Assembly: GCA_029945945.1 (NCBI GenBank)
Contig: JAQSDM010000005.1
Coordinates: 496,001-560,000 of the forward strand
DNA: 64,000 nt
Reading direction: 5' to 3'
DNA from: Algoriphagus sp.
Lineage (GTDB): Bacteria > Bacteroidota > Bacteroidia > Cytophagales > Cyclobacteriaceae
Part shown: positions 37,066-46,300 of the stretch, one piece after another
Position numbering within the stretch: the first letter of the stretch is position 1
Layout of the letters: each line of letters opens with the position of its first letter
Notes under the pieces: model-generated
What the model was told of the DNA's origin: nothing
Databases searched by the model: none
Seen by the model: only the letters and a program-made list of their open reading frames with translations
Made by a program: the position numbers and the translations under genes

Positions 37066-38634
37066 TTATCTGTTTTTTCGAATCACTTTTCCGATTGGAG
37101 CTTTTAGAAATACTCCGTTCTCGACAGCAAATTTTCCGTCGATTAATACATAGGGGATTCCTTCAGGATATTGGTGAGGATCAGAGAAAGTTGATTTATC
37201 AATGATTTTTGCAGGATCGAAAATTGTCAAATCTGCAACATATCCTTCCTTGATCAGGCCCCTGTCTTTGAGTCCAAGACTTGCTGCGGAGAGACCGGTC
37301 ATTTTATGAATCGCGATATGGAGGGGAAGAATTTTCTTTTCCCGGACATATAGTCCTAACACTCTAGGGAATGTTCCATAAGCACGGGGATGAGGGTGGC
37401 CATCGCCCGGTTGAGATAGTCTCCCGTCTGAACCAATCATCGTCATCGGGTGGCGCATAATGTTCTCCACATCTTTTTCGTCCATTGCATGATAGATAGT
37501 TCCGGTGCCTCCATTGAGCTGTGCGCGTATGGTTAGTTCAGCTCCATTTTCTACGGTTGGTTCCATGCCTTCCAAAATAGCCCATTCGTGCATGGTTTTT
37601 CCTTCGAGGTTTTTATTCCATTCAACTCTTGAAAACTGAATTCTTCTCAGATCACTCCCGCCGCGATCATTGACAATATTGAAAACTATTCCAGCCTTGA
37701 TGCTATCTCTAAGCACCGGATCAAGGACTCTTTCTGCAAATTTATCTCCCTCGAGTGCCCAACTCGGAATCAAAACGCTGATTCCTGTGTGACTCGCGGC
37801 GTAAGGATATTGGTCCATCATGATATCCAAACCTGCTTTTCTGGCTGAATCTACTAGCGCTAACGTTCTGGTACTCGCTCCCCACATACTTACCCCGATG
37901 GCCTTATGATGGGTGAGGACCACAGGAATGTTGGCTTCTCTGGAAATTACTATTGCCTCTTCTACTGCATCAATCAGCCCTAAACCTTCTTCACGTAAAT
38001 GGGAGGTGTAAATACCACCCATTTTTCCGGATACGTTAGAAAGAGCAATGATTTCATCCAATTTAGAAAAAGTGCCTGGCAGATATTTCAGTCCTGTAGA
38101 AATACCAAATGCTCCTTCTTCCATGGCGGATTTGACATAGTTTTTCAGCAATTCTAATTCTTCCGCTGTGGGTTCACGGTCTTCCATGCCCATTACCTCT
38201 TTGCGAATCGTATTATGCCCTACAAGAAATGCCACATTAATTCCAAGATTCATTTTAGAAAGAGAATCCAGATATTCTCCAAATGGCCATGGCCCTCCTC
38301 CATCAGGCCCTCCTAATGCCAAAGTAACTCCCTGCCGAACAAGACTTTCAGCAAATGGCATTTCCATGATTGGCTCCAGGTGGGTGTGCATATCGATGAA
38401 GCCAGGCGAAACTGCGAGTCCATCAGCATTTATTATTTTTTCAGCACTTTCATTTTTCAGGTCCCCGATAGTCAAAATTTTACCTGACTTGATGCCGATA
38501 TCACCAATGTAAGCTTCAGAGGAAGAACCATCATATATAGTCCCTCCTTTTATGATTATATCATAATAAGAACTTTGACAGCCAAACAGAAGGACGATTA
38601 AGGCGAGGTAGGCGGATTTCATTTTACTTTCCAT
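37066..38634 (-). CDS. N-acyl-D-amino-acid deacylase-like lipoprotein (amidohydrolase)
   Basis: This 522-residue metal-dependent amidohydrolase carries a lipoprotein signal (LALIVLLFGC, Cys19). The metal-binding motifs are HTHLEP (H83, H85), a later VVLTHHKA, YTSHLREEG and the late GSDGRLSQPGDGHPHPRAYGTF. These fit the D-aminoacylase/N-acyl-D-glutamate deacylase group. It probably releases D-amino acids from N-acyl forms in the envelope. It is monocistronic, with an operator-like palindrome 47-62 bases upstream of the ATG. Confidence 0.88.
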   Translation of the reverse strand: MESKMKSAYLALIVLLFGCQSSYYDIIIKGGTIYDGSSSEAYIGDIGIKSGKILTIGDLKNESAEKIINADGLAVSPGFIDMHTHLEPIMEMPFAESLVRQGVTLALGGPDGGGPWPFGEYLDSLSKMNLGINVAFLVGHNTIRKEVMGMEDREPTAEELELLKNYVKSAMEEGAFGISTGLKYLPGTFSKLDEIIALSNVSGKMGGIYTSHLREEGLGLIDAVEEAIVISREANIPVVLTHHKAIGVSMWGASTRTLALVDSARKAGLDIMMDQYPYAASHTGISVLIPSWALEGDKFAERVLDPVLRDSIKAGIVFNIVNDRGGSDLRRIQFSRVEWNKNLEGKTMHEWAILEGMEPTVENGAELTIRAQLNGGTGTIYHAMDEKDVENIMRHPMTMIGSDGRLSQPGDGHPHPRAYGTFPRVLGLYVREKKILPLHIAIHKMTGLSAASLGLKDRGLIKEGYVADLTIFDPAKIIDKSTFSDPHQYPEGIPYVLIDGKFAVENGVFLKAPIGKVIRKNR

Positions 38635-38680
38635 GGTGATTGAAAGTAAAATATTAAGAAAAAGTCAAAAAAAATAACCG

Positions 38681-38696
38681 TTCAACAAGTGTTGAA
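38681..38696. promoter_or_regulatory. Operator-like palindrome TTCAACA-N2-TGTTGAA
   Basis: Perfect 7-base inverted arms with a 2-base spacer, centred about 55 bases upstream of the deacylase ATG on the minus strand. The pattern resembles a dimeric regulator site, but which regulator binds is unknown. Confidence 0.4.
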
Positions 38697-38736
38697 AATT
38701 GGCTTTATGATTTGGGGAATAAGTAAAGACAAAAAA

Positions 38737-38759
38737 AAAGACCCGAATTTCGGGTCTTT
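38737..38759. terminator. Intrinsic terminator after the tonB-like gene
   Basis: A 9-bp stem AAAGACCCG/CGGGTCTTT with loop AATTT lies 4 bases past the stop of the TonB-like gene and has an A-rich tail on the plus side (T-rich on the minus side). Confidence 0.88.
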
Positions 38760-38763
38760 ATTA

Positions 38764-39444
38764 TTAGCTAAGTTTGAATCTGATTGGAAGTCTCATTCTT
38801 GTACGAACTGGTCTGCCTCTTTGCTTTCCTGGTTCCCACTTTGGAGCTGCAGATACTACCCGAAGTGCTTCTTCATCGCAACCTCCTCCAATACCTCTCA
38901 AAACTTCTACGTCTTGAATTGAACCGTCAGTATTAACAACGAATACAACGATAACGGTACCTTCAACACCCATTCTTCTTGCTTGAGTAGGGTATTTCAA
39001 GTTCTTGCTAAGGTATTCATTCCAACCTGACATTCCTCCTGGAGGATTTGGCTGAGTTTCTACAACGTCAAAGATTTCGTCTGCTTTTTCTACAATAACA
39101 GGAGCCTCAGAGATTACAACTTCTTGAATTACAGTTGACTCTTTTACGTCCACGTCAAAGTTTACTTCGATTTTGTCTTCGATTTCAACTTCATCAGGAA
39201 TTTCCTGAATGATTGGTTGCTCAACAGGCGGTGGTGGTGGTGGTGGTGGCTGCTCTGTGATTGGAATATCCAGAATTTCTTCGAAATTATCAGTCACCTG
39301 ACCAAGGTCTTTTAAAGCTCCTTCATCGTATGACTTCCATTCAAAGGCAACAAGAGTAGCACCAACAGCTACAGCTAAACCAAGATTCAGGAACATTCCT
39401 GATAGTCGGTTTAGATCAGCGCTAGGAGTCTTTTTTGCTTCCAT
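38764..39444 (-). CDS. TonB-family energy transducer
   Basis: This 226-residue inner-membrane protein has one helix near the N-terminus (FLNLGLAVAVGATLVAF). A proline/glutamate-rich periplasmic linker with an eight-proline run follows. The C-terminal TonB domain begins around LKYPTQARRMGVEGTV, with GSIQDVEVLRG and the end PIRFKLS. TonB carries proton-motive energy from ExbB-ExbD to outer-membrane transporters. No exbB or exbD is nearby. The linker is encoded by a CCA tandem repeat. It closes the sprA-gcvH-vanZ-tonB gene series, which keeps this order in many Bacteroidota as far as I recall. Confidence 0.92.
   Translation of the reverse strand: MEAKKTPSADLNRLSGMFLNLGLAVAVGATLVAFEWKSYDEGALKDLGQVTDNFEEILDIPITEQPPPPPPPPVEQPIIQEIPDEVEIEDKIEVNFDVDVKESTVIQEVVISEAPVIVEKADEIFDVVETQPNPPGGMSGWNEYLSKNLKYPTQARRMGVEGTVIVVFVVNTDGSIQDVEVLRGIGGGCDEEALRVVSAAPKWEPGKQRGRPVRTRMRLPIRFKLS
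39232..39249 (-). repeat. CCA trinucleotide repeat in the TonB linker
   Basis: Six consecutive CCA codons followed by CCG and CCT encode eight prolines in the TonB-like protein linker. Slippage would change the linker by whole prolines without frameshift. Confidence 0.9.
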
Positions 39445-39512
39445 GGTGAAATTGGTTTTTACAGGTTAATATGCTCTTTTATAAGAATAACAAGTGTAAG
39501 AATTAATAGACA

Positions 39513-39884
39513 TTAATCCAAACTGAATTTTTTAATCGGAATCTTTAAATATGCAATTAAGCCAGCTAATCCCCCTATCTCATTGACAATCATGTCCATA
39601 AATTCAAACGATCTAAATGGTATAAATCGTTGCAGAAACTCTAAAATAATTCCTGCGAAGATTCCAAATATAAGATAGTTTATCAGGATCTTCTTTTTTG
39701 GTTTGGTGTGGATTTTCGAATCTATTCCAACACCGCACCAAAGGAAACTAAGCAATCCAAAACAAATAAAATGGATAAACTTGTCCTGAAATTCGAAGAA
39801 ATCTGCCTCGGGAAATTTATTTCCTGGTGTCAACATTGCCACTGCAATAAATATTAGCCAGGATAAACTTAACAGTAACCGCAA
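39513..39884 (-). CDS. VanZ-like membrane protein
   Basis: This 123-residue protein has four hydrophobic helices in the VanZ-like pattern: LLLSLSWLIFIAVAML, then FQDKFIHFICFGLLSFLW, IFGIFAGIILEFLQRFIPF and DMIVNEIGGLAGLI. The conserved DKxIHF and E(F/L)xQxxIP motifs are visible. It is usually found next to gcvH and tonB in Bacteroidota. Function unknown; VanZ-like proteins have been linked to teicoplanin resistance in Gram-positives. Confidence 0.88.
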   Translation of the reverse strand: MRLLLSLSWLIFIAVAMLTPGNKFPEADFFEFQDKFIHFICFGLLSFLWCGVGIDSKIHTKPKKKILINYLIFGIFAGIILEFLQRFIPFRSFEFMDMIVNEIGGLAGLIAYLKIPIKKFSLD

Positions 39885-39894
39885 GGTGATTGAT

Positions 39895-40284
39895 TTATTC
39901 TCCTACAAGTTCTGCATACTCCGATGCACTAAGTAAATCAGAAGGTAAGTCACCTGAAATTTTTACTTTAACCATCCATCCTGACTCATAAGGTGAATCA
40001 TTTACTAACTCCGGAGCGGCTTCTAATTCATCGTTGAATTCAAGGATCTCACCTGTTATCGGCATAAACAGATCTGATACTGTCTTCACCGCTTCCACAG
40101 TTCCGAAAACTTCACCTGCTTCAATTGTTTCACCGATAGTCTCTACTTCTACATACACGATGTCACCCAATTCTTTTTGTGCAAACTCCGTGATACCGAT
40201 TGTAGCAATATCTCCTTCTATTTTGACCCATTCGTGGTCTTTGGTGTACTTCAGTTCTTGAGGAAAATTCATGATTTGTTTCAA
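39895..40284 (-). CDS. gcvH: Glycine cleavage system H protein
   Basis: This 129-residue carrier has the lipoyl-lysine K67 in [13 protein letters not shown] and the family signature [20 protein letters not shown]. The lipoyl group shuttles aminomethyl between the P, T and L proteins of the glycine cleavage complex. The first ATG (40284) is used; an in-frame ATG four codons later (40272) would also fit. No P, T or L gene is nearby. It is 45 bases downstream of sprA. Confidence 0.96.
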   Translation of the reverse strand: MKQIMNFPQELKYTKDHEWVKIEGDIATIGITEFAQKELGDIVYVEVETIGETIEAGEVFGTVEAVKTVSDLFMPITGEILEFNDELEAAPELVNDSPYESGWMVKVKISGDLPSDLLSASEYAELVGE

Positions 40285-40329
40285 TTTTTAAGAGGATCAA
40301 AAATAAGAGGATTCAGGCTAGGATAAAAT

Positions 40330-43300
40330 CTATTGAGATAAATTAAATCTTAGCTGGCCACCAAATGCCGTTGAGGTTCTTTTATAAGCAGTGGTAACTA
40401 GCGGGTCGTTTATAGTTCTGTCAAAGTAGAAAGTAATATTCAGATTTTGGTTTATCAGATAGCTAATTGTTGGGCGAATCTGAAGGTTTAGGTTGCCATT
40501 GGTGATGGTGCTTTTTTCCTCGATTTTTCTCTGAATCTGTCTGGTGTCTACGACTTTTGCATCCATTCTGAATTGGACATCATTCTTCAATATCTTCTGT
40601 TGTCCCTGAATTTTGAACGGTATTTTTATTCCCGCTTTGGTATAGCCGATATTGATTCCAAAGTCATGACTTTTCTGCTCGGTGACTTGAGCGTTTGAGA
40701 AATTCAAGCCCAGGTTTCTTTCTTTATTGTAGGAGAAAGCAACATTTAATCGATTTTTTGTCAAAACATCTATTCCGATCAAAGGGGCAAATCGCTCAGA
40801 AATGACAACCTGATTCAATACATATATTGGAATAAACTCTCCCAAATCATTGGTAATAGTTGATCTCGGTATGTCCTGCAAGGTATTGTAAAGCTCTAAA
40901 CCCTGCTGGTATTGAAGAGAGTTTGAAAAATTACTCGCATCGTAATTGGAAACATATCCATGCCGGATATTGATGCTGCTGAAAATATCACTTAGCCCTT
41001 TTAGTCTTGACAAGCCTCGGTATTCAAGACTCCAGTTTGGCAGGGGTGTTTTGGGGAAAGGATTGAGATTGACTTCGGATGCATCCTGACCTCGGTAAGC
41101 GGCAAGGAATGACGGGATCAATACGTCTTGGCCATTAATGGAATATTCACCACCGGAATTTTGGGAATCGAGTCTGCCTTTGATGACTGCCCGATTGTTC
41201 TCAAAGGAGGTAAAAAGAGGTGAGTTATTTTGAGAATCGTCCTTTGAGAAAGTGGTGCCCAGTAAAATCGTACTGATGCTATATCCCGCCATTCTGTTTG
41301 GACTGATGGAGACATACTCTCCCGGATTATCTAGTGAGTTTCTGAAGATCTCCTGGTAATTTCCTATTTCTCGTTTGGTGGCATTTAAAGTGATTCTGAA
41401 GTCAGGGAAAGGCTCGATCAAACTTCCAAAACGTAAATTCATAGCCCTGTTTTGGCTGAATGGCTGAGTCAGCTCTGCACTCGGGGCCATGATTCCCTGA
41501 TTTGCAAAGTCGTTTCTGATGCTTGGATCCTGACTACCAAAAAGGAATGCTAATCCAGGATTATTGAATGCCCTATCCATTCCTAGTAGCCCCGTATTTG
41601 GCAGGTAACCTGGTAGGAAAGTGCCTTCAATCACTCCATAGCTGAAAGTAATCTCTTTCACCATCATCATCATTTTAAGGACTTTGTTGGAAAAAGGTGT
41701 ACCGATTGTGTCTTCAGCATTTAAAGAAGCCCTGCCCGGAATGGTTGGTCTTTTTGGAGCATTCAGTGCTGCAAGTTTTTTATTCTTATTGTATAGCCGG
41801 ATAAAATCAAGCTTACCTGTCAGTGATTGGTCTCGTGTGTTTTGAATTACGTTTCCAAGTGTATCTTTTTGTCCGATGGAACCAGTCTGCCAGGTGTATG
41901 TTGTAGCGTATTTGTAATCAGCTTTGATCCAATCGATTACCGGTAATTTCTCCAGAGGCAATGAATAATTGAGGTTGACGAAGTGACTGTAATTCGTCTT
42001 TCTACCAAATCTCCAGGCATTGTATTTGACAGAATCTTGTTTCTGCTCGGTGTCCAAATCACCTTCAGGCTCATCGACTACAGCAAAAATATTGGATGTA
42101 TAATCCACCCGCAGCTTTTTGGTCAAATCCCAATTGACTGCATAAGTACGGTTCATGAAGAAGCTTTTTTGGAACAGAGGATCTACTCCGGTTGTTTCCA
42201 ATTGGTCATTTCGGTATTGAGATCGCAAGAACCTTCTGTCCAAATCCAACCTTGCCACCAATTGAGTTGGCGCCAAATTCAAATTGAAATCTTTGATCAA
42301 CTTCAAGCCCGGAGAGCTTAACCACTCACTATTCGCGAACGGCTCTATATTCAAAGGTTTGGGGGAATAATTGTAGATGATATTTCCCTTGTAAGTCTTG
42401 AAATTATATCCTTCGATCTGAGCATTAGTCTGTTTGACAGTACCATAGGCATACGAAAATGCGAAGTTGCTGAAATCAAAAAACTTACTTTTTGCTTCCG
42501 GATTGGTCTTGAGCTTTCGGACATTATTGAAGCTTATATTTTTCCGATCAAGCTGGTCCTGAGCGATTTTCCGGTATTCATCGCGATCTGCGTCTGTTTC
42601 AAATTTGGCCAAAGCAACTTCAAAAGGAACGTCCGGATTCAAGGGATCATACTCTGGTTTGGTTGTCGCATTTTCGATACTGAAGTACATCGGGATACTC
42701 ATACCCAAGCCTTTTGGTAAAAGCTTGTGAACCTCCACATTGGTAGAGATATCATATTGGGTGGTGGCTTGTCTGGCTCTTTGTGAAAGTCTGGTTTCTA
42801 GGCCTCCAAATCCAATAGAATTATGTCGGATCGATGCGGTAACCACTGCAACGTCTGCGATTTTGGCATTCATAAAGGCATTTGCTGCCCAGCCGTTTGT
42901 CTTTGTAAAACCTGTGACACGGAGTTCGTTTGCCCAAATGCAGATGCTTCTGCTTCCGCCACCAGAGGTTCCCGGGTTTCTGACTCCGATCATCGAACCT
43001 TGAAGCTGATTAAGTTCTGGTCTGCCGACAACGGTCACTTTGTACTGTCGGATTTGTTTGGAAAAAGGCAAATTGAGAGGAGACTGACTGTTGTCTCTGT
43101 CCACTTTCACTCCTACAATCTCCTGAATTGCAATGTCAATTTCATTTTCTAAAGGCCATATCTGAGCTGGATCTCGGGTTCCTTTAGGTGTGATTAACAG
43201 AGGAACTTCGATTTCGTAATAGTTGTCTGTGTAATCGGTACCTAGTCTTAGGAATGCGGTGATTTCGCCATCCCGAGCGTCTTCGCTATCGGCATGCAAA

Positions 43301-46300
43301 AACATCTTGATTCGCTCAAACTGGACCAGATCCTGAGTTATATTTTTGAAGACTCCACGAGCATCTTTCGCAGGAAGATCTTCCACACAAATTCTCAGCG
43401 ATTGCTCATTCAATCTTCTTTCTACGGTTGAAGTATTGTCCCGATCTCTCTGGATCCCCGGAGGAAGTACGTATGGGCTTTGAGTTTCCGACCCCTGGCT
43501 GTTTTCCTCGATGCCCACGACATCAACTGTGACATTTGAATTATCCGGCTCGGGAATTTCAAAAAAGCCCCGATCAAATAAAGATTCCTGGAATACTCTC
43601 CATTGGCTTCCTACCATTCGGAAATTCGCCATCCTTAATACAACTGGTTGCTCAAAATCGGTCAGATAGGTTCGTATCCAACGGATAGACTTGAATCCGG
43701 AAATATTTCCCTGCACCCGATCAGGTTGTCTTACAGGGATTCGGAATAAGTACCAATCGACATTTTCCCCAGCTTCATTATGAGTGACTTTATCTACGAT
43801 GTAATTTTCACCGACCACCAGATTTCCCGGCCTCAGGTCCATTTCATATTCGTAGTAATTCTCGAGTTCGTTGATCGTATTGTCCGTATTCAGGTCTTCG
43901 TTGTCAGGGGTATTTGATCCCGAACGAGTGTAGGGAAGACTCTCATCGGCAGTGGCTGGAGTATTGCCCTCCATTCCATTAAATTTCTTATATCTCTCGA
44001 GGATTTTTATGTCGCCTTCGTCAAATTTTTCATCCAGGTAATACTGGAAAAGGTCAGAGGAAACGTCTTGTAAAATCTCATTTCTGGCATTTTGGGAAAC
44101 ATTTAATCTGTTTAAAAAACGGTCGTTGAAAAAACCGGCCTCATCATCGTTTTTTAAACCATCTAAGCCGACATCCTGATTTTCTCTTGAAGAGGCAGAA
44201 TTATCAAAGGCGGGCAAAAGGAATTGATCCTTGGTAATTCTTCCCCACTCATTCGAGGAGGTTTCGGCAGGATCTCCATCCGGAGGAAGGCCATTTTCAA
44301 ATGCATGGCGACCATCTTTCATGATGTCTTCTGCGATATCTCCCAGGTTGAAAAATAGTTTACCTCCGGTTGTGTTGTTTTGGTTGAATTTACCGTCCAG
44401 TACTTTGCCATTTTCTCCACCGATGAATGGATCAAGCAACCAGAATTCAATGTATTCAATGTTAGTCCGATCAAAATCCACTTCGGTGGTAATGGCTCTT
44501 GTTATTCCTCCGTAGTTATTTTTTGGATTTGGAAGCAAGCCATCAAACGTTAAGTTTGGATTGTAGTTATACATTCCCCGCTCGTGTGGGAAGTACGATA
44601 GTTCAAAAAGCGGTTCAGGCGTAATGATCACCTCACGGTCTTGCTGTGGGAAAATTTCCTGAGGAACTACACGACGGACGTAATGATTATCCCGATCTTC
44701 TGATGTGATGTTTGTGGGAACACCTTGTCCGCCTTCACGGTAAAAAATATTATCAATATTATACCATGCGAGCCGGGCTCGACGATAAGTATTTCCCAGA
44801 TTGTCTTCGGTAAGGCGACTCAGATCAAAGCGGCCATCCACGGTCTGAGGTGTTGCTCCCAGTTTCCAGTTTTGGTTTGGAGCACCGCCCAAATTAAAGG
44901 GTGTAATAGCTGCTTCAAAATCATCAATATAGGACGCCTGATCACCGTCTACCTCGTTGGATGTGCCGGGAATCAGGTGTGCAAATTCTCCGCTAAACTG
45001 AACCAGGGAAGTTTCCTTGGTATCCGTAAAAGGTAAAGCATCCGCCATTTTGGTAAGCCAGCGGGATTCGTCACTGAAATTTGCATCAAGTCCCCATAGA
45101 CTGTTTCGGAGGGTTTCATTTCCGGTTGCAATTCGGGTGACATTTGGCCGCTCATTGAGATAAAGGAAAGTACCTCCGAGGTTGAATTTGTCACTGAAAA
45201 GGTAATCTACCCGTGTTCCCAAAAGGCTTCGGGTTTGGAAAGAAACCAGATCTGCTTTTTCAAAACTGACATTGATCTGTTTTCCGGATTGCAGAATGGC
45301 ATCATTAATAATTACTAATCGACCAACGTTATAATCGACGGTATAATCAACTCCTTCAGTGAGGGGAATATTACCGGCCTGAACAATCACTGATCCCGGG
45401 GAAATATTCAAACCTGGAAGTTGAATTTCACTCGCTGACCCAGCTGTAAGTCGTCCTTTTATAAAATATTTATTGAGTCGTGTGACCAATTCTGCATCGG
45501 CTTGTGTGGAACGGTAGAGCGTATCATAAACATATTTCTCTCTCAGCACCGCTTCATTGGGAGGGAATAGTTTTTCCAAATTTGAACCAAAAGGCTCCAA
45601 AACCGGAAAAACCAATAAGCCCCTGTTGGACATAATGGTAAGTCCCTCCACAAAATCAAAGTTTCCATCGGGGGAGGGGTCGTTCTGAGGATTGAGATTA
45701 TCAAGTCCTGTAAGTCGGATCAAAGGTTTGTCCTTTACATTCTGACCTTCCAGCAAGGAGGGATTATCCAATCCTGTCCGATCATCGCGATAGATTACCT
45801 GAAGCTGAAACCCTTCTCTCATAATCTGGCTGGCATTCAGGCTATAGATGTTTTTCATCATCAAATCCCAGGAAGGTACTCGGTTATTGATTCTTGCAGG
45901 TCGAAGGAGTTTGAGGAAAATCAATTCATCTTCTGCTCTCACTTGATAGTCTTCTGTCAATTCTCCGACTTTGTAAACCTGACCGTTGTACGTGTATTCG
46001 AAGGATACAGCGAGAACTTCGTCATTTTGGAGCCTTCGGAAAAGCGATACATAGCCAAGTTGAGGATTGAAAAAATATTCCGTAGGGTCAAGTCTTCTGG
46101 CACCGTTGATTTGCTCAAAATCTACTCCTTTTCTTAAGCCAAGGCTGGTTTCCATAGCTCTTGAACCCGTGTCAAAAGGTCTGAAAGAAGGGTTACTTGA
46201 AATATTGGAATAAAGTAAATTGGCAGCATTTCCAGCCGGAGCATTCGGTGTACCACTTCCAATAGTTGGATTCGTAGGATTGTAAATGACGCTTCCTTCT

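Noticed and set aside
39487..39494. Promoter-like TACACTTG before the tonB-like gene
   Set aside because: It matches seven of eight bases only and lies in a 68-base gap inside an otherwise same-strand series.
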